Shown here in pieces: positions 33,895-42,537 of a DNA stretch of 64,000 bases (position 1 is the stretch's first letter; each line of letters opens with the position of its first letter). Source of the stretch: Acidipropionibacterium jensenii DSM 20535 (lineage in GTDB: Bacteria > Actinomycetota > Actinomycetes > Propionibacteriales > Propionibacteriaceae); the NCBI RefSeq assembly GCF_000425285.1, contig NZ_AUDD01000011.1:37851-101850 (forward strand), written 5' to 3'. Below the pieces are notes generated by a model. The model was given only the letters and a program-made list of their open reading frames with translations. It was not told where the DNA came from and made no database searches. The position numbers and the translations under genes were made by a program.

Positions 33895-34376
33895 GGGGCG
33901 ATCCGATCGGCGGGGAGTCGGTGCGGGTCGGGCGGGCCGCCGGCGGCCTGGTGCTCGCCGCGGTGGCCTCCGGGCTGGTGTGGGGACTCAGCCTGGCGAT
34001 CTGGTCGTCGATGGGGACCGGATCGGCCGGAGACGCCGGCACCCTGTCGGCCCGTGGCTGGCTCGGCGGTCTGCTCCTGGGGCTGCTGTGCGGGGCCGGG
34101 GTGGCGGTGGTCTGCCTCATCCCGGTGCTGCTGTGCGCCGCGCTGAGCGGGTCCCGGTTGGTGGGGCGACGTCGTCAGCAACGGCTCGCCGGGGTGCTGG
34201 TCGCCCTGCTCGGCCTGGTGGTGGCGGCCGTCGGACAGTACTGGATCGTCGGCACCTGGTCGGTCATCGCACAGATCAGCTGGCCGGCGGCGCTGGTGGC
34301 GCTGGTGCTGGGTGCGATCGGCGGGCCCTTCGTGATGGAGGGCCGGTTCGGGATCCGTGCGCGCGGAGCCCGGTGA
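33891..34376 (+). CDS. Small multi-span membrane protein, unknown
   Basis: A 161-residue protein with about four hydrophobic helices: LVLAAVASGLVWGLSLAIW, LGGLLLGLLCGAGVAVVCLIPVLL, a third around VLVALLGLVVAAVG, and a fourth around WPAALVALVLGAIGGPF. I do not recognise a family. The ATG at 33891 overlaps the stop of the deacetylase gene (ATGA), so the two are translated together. This suggests a link to the envelope or to the deacetylase's product. Confidence 0.7.
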   Translation: MRGDPIGGESVRVGRAAGGLVLAAVASGLVWGLSLAIWSSMGTGSAGDAGTLSARGWLGGLLLGLLCGAGVAVVCLIPVLLCAALSGSRLVGRRRQQRLAGVLVALLGLVVAAVGQYWIVGTWSVIAQISWPAALVALVLGAIGGPFVMEGRFGIRARGAR

Positions 34377-34492
34377 GTGCGGCTCTGGGCGACTGATCGC
34401 AGCGGCCGGAGGGGGCGAGCGGCGCGACCGGAGGGGCGGAGCGGCGCGCCCGGCCGGTAGCTGAATCCGGCGTCGCCTCGCACCGATCCTCA

Positions 34493-34498
34493 TACTGT
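34493..34498 (+). promoter_or_regulatory. Probable -10 box for a leaderless transcript
   Basis: TACTGT lies seven bases before the ATG of the following membrane-protein gene, and no ribosome-binding site is present. That spacing is the usual signature of leaderless mRNAs in actinobacteria. Confidence 0.4.
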
Positions 34499-34505
34499 TG
34501 GCGCC

Positions 34506-34931
34506 ATGACAGCATCCGACTCGCCCCACGCCTCCGACCGCCCCTCTGCTCCGCACCTGGCCCCCGGGTCGGGGCCGACCATCCCGCCGGTCCTCACCTG
34601 GGCCTCGTGGGTCGCGGTGGTGCTGGTGCTGGGGCAGCTGGTGCTCGGGATCCTGATGCTCAACGGCTCGTGGAACCTCATCGAGGCCCATGCCGGACTC
34701 GGCTACGCGGCCACCCTGGCGGCTGTCCTGGCGGCGATCTCGGCCGTGGTGTGGCGTCGGCGCGGGGGACGGTCGGGAGTGATGGCCCACGCGATCTCGA
34801 TGCCGATCCTCATGATCATTCAGATCGGCCTGGGGGAGTCCGGGATCAAGTGGGTCCACGTCGTGCTGGGAGTGATCATCCTGATCGGTCTCATCGGGCT
34901 GCCGATGAGCCTGCGGTCGCGCCGCCACTGA
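34506..34931 (+). CDS. Four-helix membrane protein, unknown
   Basis: A 141-residue protein with a Pro/Ser-rich cytoplasmic start and four hydrophobic helices: about 33-52, 62-82, 92-108 and 115-132. Two His residues sit in helices or near their ends (EAHAGLGY, VMAHAIS, KWVHVVLG), a pattern loosely like small haem-binding or DUF4149-type proteins. I do not assign a function. The gene lacks a ribosome-binding site and appears to be leaderless. It ends two bases before the convergent YbaK-like gene. Confidence 0.65.
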   Translation: MTASDSPHASDRPSAPHLAPGSGPTIPPVLTWASWVAVVLVLGQLVLGILMLNGSWNLIEAHAGLGYAATLAAVLAAISAVVWRRRGGRSGVMAHAISMPILMIIQIGLGESGIKWVHVVLGVIILIGLIGLPMSLRSRRH

Positions 34932-34932
34932 T

Positions 34933-35430
34933 TCAGTCGGCGATCGCGGCGGTGGTCGCCCCGATGACCCGGATGAGGTCGGCGGGGGCGAGCTCCACCG
35001 ACAGTCCCCGGCGTCCTCCCGAGACCAGCATCACCTCGTGGTCCAGGGCCGAGGAGTCCACACAGGTCGGCAGCTTCTTCTTCTGACCGAGGGGGGATAT
35101 ACCCCCGACGATGTATCCGGTGGCCCGCTGGGCGACGTCGGGTTCGGCCATCGACGCCTTCTTGGCCCCCATCGCGGCGGCGAACGCCTTGAGGTCGAGC
35201 ATGCCGCTGACCGGGACCACCGCCACCGCCAACGGGGTCCGCACCCCCGATCCCTCCAGATGGACCACCAGGGTCTTGAACATCACGTCCGCCGAGAAGC
35301 CGAGCTGGGCGACCCCCTCCTCGCCGTAGTGACGGTTCGAGGGGTCGTGGTCGTAGGCGTGCAGGGTGTGCTTGACCTTGGCCCGGGCCAGGGCCTTGGT
35401 GGCGGGGGAGGCGGCATCGGAGTGGGGCAT
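34933..35430 (-). CDS. ybaK: Cys-tRNA(Pro)/Cys-tRNA(Cys) deacylase, YbaK/EbsC family
   Basis: A 165-residue trans-editing enzyme that clears tRNA-Pro mischarged with cysteine. Family landmarks are FKTLVVHL (with the essential Lys), VAVVPVSGMLDLKAFA, KKASMAEP, YIVGGISPLGQKKKLPTCVD and VSGGRRGLSVELAPADLI. The ATG at 35430 gives the canonical length. It is convergent with the preceding membrane-protein gene. Confidence 0.95.
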   Translation of the reverse strand: MPHSDAASPATKALARAKVKHTLHAYDHDPSNRHYGEEGVAQLGFSADVMFKTLVVHLEGSGVRTPLAVAVVPVSGMLDLKAFAAAMGAKKASMAEPDVAQRATGYIVGGISPLGQKKKLPTCVDSSALDHEVMLVSGGRRGLSVELAPADLIRVIGATTAAIAD

Positions 35431-35562
35431 GATCCCAGCCTAATTCCGACGCCGGGGCGGGTCGGAGACTGGACAGGCGGCAGGATGCGGCGCTGAGTCC
35501 ATCGCGCCGAGGTGTCGGAGACGAGTGTTCGCAGCCGAGTGTTCGAAGCAGTTACGCGTGGC

Positions 35563-36558
35563 TCAGGACTCGAGCAAGACCCGGATCTCGTCGATCCCCG
35601 GTGCGGTGTCGGGTCCGCGTCGGGTCACCGAAATGGCTGCGGCGGCATTGGCCCAGCGCGCGGCGTCCTCCCAGTCTGCCCCGTTCACCTGTGCCGTCCC
35701 GCCGACCTGTGCGCCCCCGCTCGCCTGTGCCGTCTTGTCGACCTGCGCAGCTCTGCCCAACCGTGCCGTCCCGCTCAACCGCGCCGCCAGCAGGGCTCCG
35801 GTGTGGACATCACCGGCGCCATTGGTGTCCACCGCCTCCATCGGGAAACCCGGCACCACACTGAGCCGGCCATCGGCCAGGACCGCGCAGCCATTCGAAC
35901 CGTCGCGGGTGATGACCACCGTCCCGCGGGGAAGCGAGCGGGCGCAGGGCTCCAGGGTCTGGGCCATCGTGAGGTCGCCGGCATCCGGTGCGACCAGCCC
36001 CGCCAGGGCGCGGGACTCCTCGAGGTTTCCGGTCCACACCGTTGTCAGGGCACGCATCCGCTCGTGCACCGCGGCGGGCAGCCCGGCCATCACGTCCCCC
36101 GGGTCCAGGACGACGTCGACCCCGGCGGGCAGCCCGGAAAGCCACTCCAGCAGAGGGTCCCGGGTCGAGGCCATCACGAGCGAGTAGCCGGTGACGCAGA
36201 CGGCGTCCCCCGGCTGGGGATCACTGGTCGCCAGCGAGCCGACCGAGATGATCCGCTCGGCCCCGGTGGTGGTGATGAAGGTGCGTTCTCCGGAGGGTTC
36301 CACCAGGACGATGCACACCCCGGAATCAGCCTCGGGGACGGCCGGGGCGCTGATCTCCACCCCCTGCGCGGCCAGCACCTCGCGGATCAGACGGGCATTC
36401 GGCCCCTGACCGATCGCACCGGCATGAGTCGCCCGGCCGCCGCTGCGGGCGGCGGCCACCAGGGTGTTCACCGCCCCGCCGGCGTACTGCCGGTAGCTGC
36501 TGGCCATCGTGTTGCCGCCATTGCGCGGCACGGCCGGAATCTCGACGACCGCGTCCAC
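35563..36558 (-). CDS. PfkB-family sugar/nucleoside kinase, possibly 5'-frameshifted
   Basis: A 331-residue kinase-like protein with RNGGNTMASSYRQYAGGAVNTLVAAARSG (N-terminal PfkB block), an ATP-site strand VVITRDGSNGCAVL and the signature DTNGAGDVHTGALLAARL. The frame opens at a GTG in mid-fold: the usual first strand reads LIHTGQALVDAVVE, and its first residues lie upstream of the GTG without a start codon. An ATG at 36620 in the next frame encodes MSAESRADATRPD then stops. One extra base near CGTCCCGACTG would join both into a full-length kinase. A Gln/Ala/Gly-rich insert (about 270-300, KTAQASGGAQVGGTAQV) is unusual. Substrate unknown. Confidence 0.75.
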   Translation of the reverse strand: MDAVVEIPAVPRNGGNTMASSYRQYAGGAVNTLVAAARSGGRATHAGAIGQGPNARLIREVLAAQGVEISAPAVPEADSGVCIVLVEPSGERTFITTTGAERIISVGSLATSDPQPGDAVCVTGYSLVMASTRDPLLEWLSGLPAGVDVVLDPGDVMAGLPAAVHERMRALTTVWTGNLEESRALAGLVAPDAGDLTMAQTLEPCARSLPRGTVVITRDGSNGCAVLADGRLSVVPGFPMEAVDTNGAGDVHTGALLAARLSGTARLGRAAQVDKTAQASGGAQVGGTAQVNGADWEDAARWANAAAAISVTRRGPDTAPGIDEIRVLLES

Positions 36559-36897
36559 CAGGGCCTGCCCGGTGTGGATCAGTCGGGACGGGTCGCGTCC
36601 GCTCGTGACTCGGCGCTCATGGGCGTCAGGCTAGACCACCGCCGAGGGTCCGGCCCGACCATTTCCGGACCGCTGTGTGCACTGACCACATCTACCGGTC
36701 GCCCGAATGCGCGACGTCGTGAGTCCCCTTGTGAACCGGCCATATGATGTCAATCAACTGTGGATCGGTGTCAACACGGGTCCGCGGGGCGCCGGGATGT
36801 CGTGGGCGTGTGCCCGGCCCCATAGAGTGGATGCTCACGAAGAATGGTGCGGGCGGCCGGATGCGGCTGTCCCGCACTTCCTACTTGGGGGACGACC

Positions 36898-37593
36898 ATG
36901 CCGCAGGCACGCCACGCAACTGACGGACGACGAGACACATATCATCACGGTGATCTGCACCACGCCCTGGTGATGGCCGGTCTCGACCTCGCCCGCACCG
37001 GTGGACCGGACGCCGTCGTGCTGCGCGAGGCGACCCGCCGCACCGGCGTCTCCCCGAATGCCGCCTACCGACACTTCAACGGGCGGGAGGCTCTGCTCGA
37101 CGAGGTTGCCGTGCGAGCCACCGGATACCTCACCGATGCGATGATTGAGGCCGTCGTGCGGGCGCGCGTCGAGTTCGCCAACGCCGAACCGAAGGTGAGA
37201 ACCACCGAAGTCATCCTGGCGGCCTGCCGTGGCTACATCGACTTCGCTCTTGATGAGCCTGGCTGGTTCGGTGTCTGCGCCTCGATCTCCGACTGCAGCG
37301 TCGAGACCTATGTACGGCACACCAGTGCGGGCAGGAGCAACGGGGCGACCGACGTCGCTGAACGTCCCACCATGGTCCCCGAGGTGCTGCGCTCGGTGCT
37401 CCAGCTGCCCGAACCGTTGAGCTGGGCCCCCGATGTCACGGTGGACTACTTCGAGGTGGTACTGCGCTCGACGCTCTACGGCTTCAGCATGCTCGCGACC
37501 ACCGCGACGATGCGTGTGGACGACCAGTCCCGCCGTGCCGGTCAGGTGCTCAGCCAGCTCCGCACCTGGATCTTCCACTCGATCCAGAAGTGA
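36898..37593 (+). CDS. TetR-family transcriptional regulator
   Basis: A 231-residue repressor. The N-terminal helix-turn-helix (about 12-60) reads YHHGDLHHALVMAGLDLA then VLREATRRTGVSPNAAYRHFNGREALL, the standard TetR fold with its tyrosine-containing recognition helix. The rest is a helical ligand-binding domain. The ATG at 36898 has GGGGGA upstream. It overlaps the MATE exporter gene by four bases (GTGA), so it probably controls that exporter and its own synthesis. Confidence 0.92.
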   Translation: MPQARHATDGRRDTYHHGDLHHALVMAGLDLARTGGPDAVVLREATRRTGVSPNAAYRHFNGREALLDEVAVRATGYLTDAMIEAVVRARVEFANAEPKVRTTEVILAACRGYIDFALDEPGWFGVCASISDCSVETYVRHTSAGRSNGATDVAERPTMVPEVLRSVLQLPEPLSWAPDVTVDYFEVVLRSTLYGFSMLATTATMRVDDQSRRAGQVLSQLRTWIFHSIQK

Positions 37594-38921
37594 GGGTTCC
37601 CAGCAACGCTCAGTCGTCCAGGCATCACCAGGTACTCAACCTGGCGGTGCCTGCATTTCTGTCCCTGGTGGCTGAGCCCTTCTTCCTGATGGCCGACTCC
37701 GCGGTCATCGGCCACGTGGGCACCGTGGAACTGGCCGGGCTGGGAGTGGCCAGCACCGTGCTCACGACGGTGACCGGACTGTTCGTCTTCCTGGCCTACG
37801 CCACCACCGCCACCAGCGCCCGACGGATGGGTGCCGGGGATCGCGAGGGTGCCGCCCAGGCCGGTGTGGACGGCGTCTGGCTGTCGGTGCTGCTCGGTGT
37901 GATCTCCGCCCTGCTGCTGGTCTTCGGCGCCCCGACCGTGGTGTCCTGGTTCGGGACGGCGGCCAGCACCGCCCAGCCCGCCGTCACCTATCTGCGGATC
38001 GCCGGCTGCGGGGTGCCGGCGATGCTGGTGACGATGGCGGTCACCGGGGTTCTGCGAGGATTTCAGGACACCCGCACCCCGCTGGTGGTGACGGTGATCG
38101 CCTTCTCGGTGAACCTGATTCTCAACCTGTGGTTCGTGATCGGCCTCGGCTGGGGGATCGCCGGGTCGGCATGGGGAACCCTGATCTGTCAGTTCGGAAT
38201 GGCGCTGGCCCTGGTGATCGTCTTCGTGGTGCGGACCATGGGGACCGGCGTCTCATTGAAGTTCCAGGCCGTCGGGGTGCTGGCCTCCATGCGCGACGGC
38301 GTCCCGCTGCTGATCCGGACCCTGGCGCTGCGGGCGAGCCTGCTGCTGACCACCTGGGTGGCGGCCGGCCTGGGTGTGGTGGCGCTGGCCTCCTACCAGG
38401 TGTCGATGACGGTGTGGACATTCCTCACGATGGCCCTGGACGCGCTGGGGATCGCCGGGCAGGCGCTCACTGGAGCGGCGCTGGGGGCCGGCGACAAGAG
38501 CCAGGCCCGCGAGCTCACCCGTCTGATGGTGAGGTGGGGGCTGTGGGTCGGGGTTGGCCTGGGGGTGCTGCTGCTGGCCGTCCACCGGGTGCTGCCGATG
38601 GCCTTCAGCCCCGATCCCGCCGTGCGGTCCGCGCTGGCCGCCGGGCTCATCGTCATCGCGTTGACCCAGCCGTGGTCGGGTGTGGTCTTCGTCCTGGACG
38701 GGGTGCTCATCGGGGCGGGGGACGGACGCTGGCTGGCCGGGGCCCAGGTGGTGATGCTGGTGGCCTATCTGCCGATGGTTCTCGCTGTCCGGATGGCCAG
38801 TCCGAGTGGCGCCTCGGCGATGGTGTGGATGTGGGTGGCGTTCACCGGGTTCATGGTGGTGCGCGGGGCGATCCTGGCCTACCGGGAACGGGGAGACGCC
38901 TGGATGAGAGTCGGAGTCTGA
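37590..38921 (+). CDS. MATE-family efflux transporter, DinF-like branch
   Basis: A 443-residue protein with twelve predicted helices. It begins NLAVPAFLSLVAEPFFLMAD and has AVIGHVGTVELAGLG, the mid-protein GVLRGFQDTRTPL, and a second-half FLTMALDALGIAGQALTGAALG. These are typical of DinF/NorM-type Na+ or H+ driven multidrug exporters. The GTG start overlaps the TetR gene, giving a regulator-exporter pair. Substrate unknown. Confidence 0.93.
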   Translation: MRVPSNAQSSRHHQVLNLAVPAFLSLVAEPFFLMADSAVIGHVGTVELAGLGVASTVLTTVTGLFVFLAYATTATSARRMGAGDREGAAQAGVDGVWLSVLLGVISALLLVFGAPTVVSWFGTAASTAQPAVTYLRIAGCGVPAMLVTMAVTGVLRGFQDTRTPLVVTVIAFSVNLILNLWFVIGLGWGIAGSAWGTLICQFGMALALVIVFVVRTMGTGVSLKFQAVGVLASMRDGVPLLIRTLALRASLLLTTWVAAGLGVVALASYQVSMTVWTFLTMALDALGIAGQALTGAALGAGDKSQARELTRLMVRWGLWVGVGLGVLLLAVHRVLPMAFSPDPAVRSALAAGLIVIALTQPWSGVVFVLDGVLIGAGDGRWLAGAQVVMLVAYLPMVLAVRMASPSGASAMVWMWVAFTGFMVVRGAILAYRERGDAWMRVGV

Positions 38922-39030
38922 CCGTCGGGGCTCTTTGTGGGCTCTCTCTGGGTTCCGGGGTGGTGGGGTGGGTGACCTGGCCGGTGTGGCCGGTCCAATC
39001 CGTGTAGCCCGTTGCAATCCACATCCGTTC

Positions 39031-39068
39031 TTGTCCACGATGCTCGCGAAGTTCGACGATGCTCGCGA
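39031..39068. repeat. Half copy of the family B palindrome
   Basis: The phrase CACGATGCTCGCGAAG TTCGACGATGCTCGCGAA occurs once here. It is the same as one arm of the 74-bp palindrome at 39532-39605. It lies exactly where the GNAT-like gene loses its 5' part. Confidence 0.85.
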
Positions 39069-39400
39069 AGGGTTCGTCGTCGAAGGCAGAGGATCCCTCC
39101 CAGACGTGCTCGGGCTCGGGCCGATCGGGGGCCGGCGAGCTCATCGGACTGGTGAGGGTGGTCTCGGACAACTGCTCGGTGGCCCTGGTTCAGGATCTCC
39201 TGGTGGCGCCTGCGTTTCACCGATGCGGTGTGGGAAGTCGCCTGTTGAGGGCGGCGATGGACCGCTACGCCGACATCCGTCAGCTGATGCTCATCACCGA
39301 CGATGATCCGGCCACTGCCGCCTTCTACCGTTCGTGCGGGCTTCGGAGTCTGGACCAGACCCACGGCATCGGCTTCATCCGCTACAACTTCGCCAGCTGA
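39059..39400 (+). pseudogene. GNAT acetyltransferase remnant, 5' part missing or out of frame
   Basis: The last 75 residues are an ordinary GNAT core: GELIGLVRVVSD, ALVQDLLVAPAFHRCGVGSRLL (acetyl-CoA loop, with RCGVG for the usual RGxG) and ITDDDPATAAFYRSCGLR. Upstream of residue 38 the frame is unlike any GNAT N-terminus; it is composed of the ATGCTCGCGAAG repeat arm and Ser-rich sequence. A full-length member should have about 40-60 more residues. I therefore read it as truncated by the repeat rather than as a working enzyme. Confidence 0.65.
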
Positions 39401-39531
39401 ACCACTGGCGCCGCGCTGCCCGCTGTCGCCGCCGGGGAGGCGCAGACGTCGGCCGGGCGGAGTCGTGACCAGGGTCGGGGCAACGCCACAGGGTCACGCA
39501 CCACCGTCCACCCCGACGCCCACCACCATCC

Positions 39532-39605
39532 TCCACGATGCTCGCGAAGTTCGACGATGCTCGCGCTATAGCGCGAGCATCGTCGAACTTCGCGAGCATC
39601 GTGGA
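39532..39605. repeat. 74-bp perfect palindrome, family B
   Basis: The arms 39532-39568 and 39569-39605 are exactly complementary with no loop (centre GCGCTA|TAGCGC). Each arm contains the motif CGATGCTCGCG twice, separated by AAGTTCGA. It sits in the 281-bp gap between the GNAT remnant and the end of the SbcC-like gene. It would form a very stable cruciform or, if transcribed, a terminator-like hairpin. Confidence 0.95.
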
Positions 39606-39681
39606 AAAGGCTGGAAGCATGGCCGGAAAAAGGGCGGGACGGGGCAGGGCCGTGGGAAAGGGCCGGGTCAGGGTGTCTGGG

Positions 39682-42537
39682 TCACTGGAAGGGGATTCTG
39701 GTGGCGTCCAGTCCGTCGTAGCGTTCCGGGGCGCTGGTGAGGACGATCACCTGGTGGTTGCGTGAACCGGTGGCCACCTCCTTGAGGACCCGGGAGGTTC
39801 GCACTCGGTCGGAGTAGACCAGAGCGTCGTCCAGAATCACCGGGACGCCGTCCTTCGGATCCACCAGCTGAGCGGTCGCCAGACGCACCACCAGGCCGAG
39901 CTGCTCCTTCGCCCCGGTCGACAACTGGTCCCAGTCCAGCCAGGCCCCGTTGAGCAGGCGCTTCGTGACCGTGAGGGAGTCGTCGACCCGCACGGCCATG
40001 TCACGCCCGAAGACACCGCGACCGAGCCTCTCGACCTCCCGGGTGAACGGCTCGAGGTATCGCCGGTGCTCCTCGTCGCGATGGCGGATGAGGGTGTCGT
40101 GCAGCAGCTGCGCGGCATCGGCCCGCCGGGTGAGGGCCGCCGACTCGATCCCGCTGCGGTGCGCCAGCCCCGACAGCTCGTCGAACCGGTCCTGACGCCC
40201 CTCCCTGTCCAGTCCCCTCAGCTGGCCGGTGAGCTCGGCATGGCGTCCACGGCTCGCCGCCAACCGCTCACCTGCACGAGCGAGACGCCGTGCGGAGGCC
40301 TGAGCCGCCTCCCGCACCTGGTCGGGGGAGTGGGACTCCAGATCCTGGGAGGCCTCAGTGACCCTATTCGCGGCGTCCTTGTGCTGCTCCTCGGCAGCGC
40401 GTGCCGCATCCTCCAGGGCCTGGTCGCTGGTCTGCTCGCGAGCTGTCTCCAGCCGGTCCTGGAGCCGCTGCACCTGATCATGACTGGAGGTCAGCGTGGA
40501 GGACGCCGCCGAGGCCGCCTCCCTGGCCGTCGAGCGGCGCTCCTGGACGGTGTCGCGGGCCGAACGCGCGGTGGTCTCCGCCAGGTCGGCATCCTCGTGG
40601 GCCGACTCCAGGAGGTCGGCCCACTGGTCGGCCTGTTCCGGGGTCTCGGTGCTTCGGTCAGCGCCTTGGAGTGCTTCGGATCCGTCGGTCATGCCGGGCG
40701 CCGTGTCGGTCTCGGTGTCGGCTGTGCTTGACCCGGTCGTGGCTCTCTCATGGACCAGGGCCGAGGAGGCCGTGATCCGGTCGCGGACCGCGATGAGATC
40801 GGCCAGACTCACCGATCCGGCTCCAGAACCGGTGCCACCGGACCTCTCGGCCTCGGCCCCGGCGTCCTCGAGTTCCCGCGCCACCCGTTGGTGCAGCGCC
40901 GTCAGTGCATCCTCCTCGCGGCGACGTCGACTCAGCAGGTCGCGGGCCTCCTCGACCGTGGCGACCCCCATCGGGTCCAGCAGCGCGGCCAGATCTCGTT
41001 CGGCCGCCTCCACCTGGTGGGCCAGGTCGTCGACGTCTGCGGCGGGGACGACCGTGATCCGCCACGCCTCGGCGATCTCGACGACGGTCCGCCGGTCGAC
41101 GACCCGGCTCTCATCATCGCCTTCACCGCCGATCGGCTCGCCTTCATCGCCGATCGGCTCGCCTTCATCGCTGATCGGCTCGCCGTCGACCCGCAGTTCC
41201 GGGGCGTCCTCGGCCAGTCGGGTCAGCGTCATCCTCGGGCTGGCGGTCTCCAGCCGGATCCGGGCGGCGGTGAGCTTCTGCTCGGCCGCCCGCGCCGCCT
41301 TGATACCTGCGGCGGTGGCCGGATTGGCGTCGACCCGGTTCTCGGCCTCGGCGATCTCGGTCTGGAGCGCGGTGATGGTGGTGATCGTCTGGTTGAGCCG
41401 TTCGAGGCGGGCCTGGTCGCGCAGTTCGGAGGCGCGACGCCGGGCGGCGTCCCAGGCGTCCTTGGCCTTCCTGCGCGCAGAATCGGCCTCCCGCCACGCC
41501 TGGTCGGCCTCTGCGAACTGCGACTCGACCGCTTCGACTGCCTCGTGAGCCGTGCGCGCGGCCGCACGGGCATCCTCCTCCGCGTCCCGGGCGCCAGCCA
41601 GTTCGGCGACTGCGGCCCGGCGATCCTTCAACTCGTCGACGGCGGCGTCGCGGAGGTGCCGGGCGTCCTGCTCGGCCCGGGTGGCCTCGGTGACCGCGTG
41701 CTCCAGATCCTCCAGATCCGCCAGTGCGGCGGCGTCCCGGGCGGCCGAGACCTTCAGCGCGGCCAGGGACTTCTGCTGGTCCTCGAGATTCTCCTGGGAC
41801 TCCTCCAGATCCGAGACCACGGTGTCCACCTCAGCCAGACGCGCGGCGGCCTGCTGCAGCTCGGCCGTCAGCTTCTCGGCCTCGGCGGCGGCCTCCTTGA
41901 GGACCTTGCCCGGCTTGCCGGTCGGCGTCCAGTACTGCTCGTACTCGTGCGTGACGGCGGCGAGCAGACCCGCCCCGTCACGATCGGCGCCGTTCTCGGA
42001 CGCACCGTCGGGAGCGGCGACGTCGTCCCCCTCCCCGCCCTGGTCGTGGACCGCCCGGTCGAGGGCGGCGGTGAGCGCGGTGGAGGATCGCAGGGACAGA
42101 GCCTCCAGGCTGCCGGCCTGCATCAGCCGGAGCGCCTGCCACAGCGTGTCGTCGGTGCCCCGCCAGATCTCGGCCATCGCATCGGTGGCCTCCTCGCCGG
42201 TCAGCACCTCGCCGGCGCGCCGCCCCGAGACGAACTCCAGGCGGGCCTGGGGCTGGTGGAGGAACTGCTTGGAGTGGATCAGTCGCACCCCGCCGACGGT
42301 CATCTCGGCCTCCACCACGACGGGCAGGTCGGTGCCGTAGGGCTGGGTCTGAATCACTCGGCCGGCCTTGGAGGTGGCCTTGAGTTTGGGGTCCAGCAGG
42401 AGGTCCAGGGCCTCGATCATGGAGGTCTTGCCGACCTCGTTGAGACCCTCGGCGATCACCAGGCCGCAGTCGGGCAGGGTGAGGGTGCGCTCGTGGATGG
42501 ATCGGAAGTTCTCGACGTGGATCCGGTGGAGTCTCAT
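39682..42537 (-). CDS. SbcC/YhaN-like SMC-type DNA-repair ATPase
   Basis: A 951-residue coiled-coil ATPase. The N-terminal head has MRLHRIHVENFRSIHERTL and Walker A GLNEVGKTSMIEAL. Two long charged coiled-coil arms (about 190-420 and 480-800) flank the middle. The C-terminal head carries the signature LSTGAKEQLGLVVRLA and Walker B VPVILDDALV. It would work with the SbcD-like nuclease upstream to process DNA ends or hairpins. A seven-residue repeat (DEGEPIG) near 420-445 comes from a 21-bp tandem repeat. It overlaps the nuclease gene by four bases. The central zinc-hook CxxC of Rad50 is not evident, which favours the YhaN branch. Confidence 0.87.
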   Translation of the reverse strand: MRLHRIHVENFRSIHERTLTLPDCGLVIAEGLNEVGKTSMIEALDLLLDPKLKATSKAGRVIQTQPYGTDLPVVVEAEMTVGGVRLIHSKQFLHQPQARLEFVSGRRAGEVLTGEEATDAMAEIWRGTDDTLWQALRLMQAGSLEALSLRSSTALTAALDRAVHDQGGEGDDVAAPDGASENGADRDGAGLLAAVTHEYEQYWTPTGKPGKVLKEAAAEAEKLTAELQQAAARLAEVDTVVSDLEESQENLEDQQKSLAALKVSAARDAAALADLEDLEHAVTEATRAEQDARHLRDAAVDELKDRRAAVAELAGARDAEEDARAAARTAHEAVEAVESQFAEADQAWREADSARRKAKDAWDAARRRASELRDQARLERLNQTITTITALQTEIAEAENRVDANPATAAGIKAARAAEQKLTAARIRLETASPRMTLTRLAEDAPELRVDGEPISDEGEPIGDEGEPIGGEGDDESRVVDRRTVVEIAEAWRITVVPAADVDDLAHQVEAAERDLAALLDPMGVATVEEARDLLSRRRREEDALTALHQRVARELEDAGAEAERSGGTGSGAGSVSLADLIAVRDRITASSALVHERATTGSSTADTETDTAPGMTDGSEALQGADRSTETPEQADQWADLLESAHEDADLAETTARSARDTVQERRSTAREAASAASSTLTSSHDQVQRLQDRLETAREQTSDQALEDAARAAEEQHKDAANRVTEASQDLESHSPDQVREAAQASARRLARAGERLAASRGRHAELTGQLRGLDREGRQDRFDELSGLAHRSGIESAALTRRADAAQLLHDTLIRHRDEEHRRYLEPFTREVERLGRGVFGRDMAVRVDDSLTVTKRLLNGAWLDWDQLSTGAKEQLGLVVRLATAQLVDPKDGVPVILDDALVYSDRVRTSRVLKEVATGSRNHQVIVLTSAPERYDGLDATRIPFQ
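41131..41190. repeat. In-frame 21-bp tandem repeat within the SbcC-like gene
   Basis: GATCGGCTCGCCTTCATCGC is repeated about three times at 41131, 41152 and 41173, encoding DEGEPIG on the minus strand. Being a multiple of three, copy-number changes would lengthen or shorten the coiled-coil linker without breaking the frame. Confidence 0.8.
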
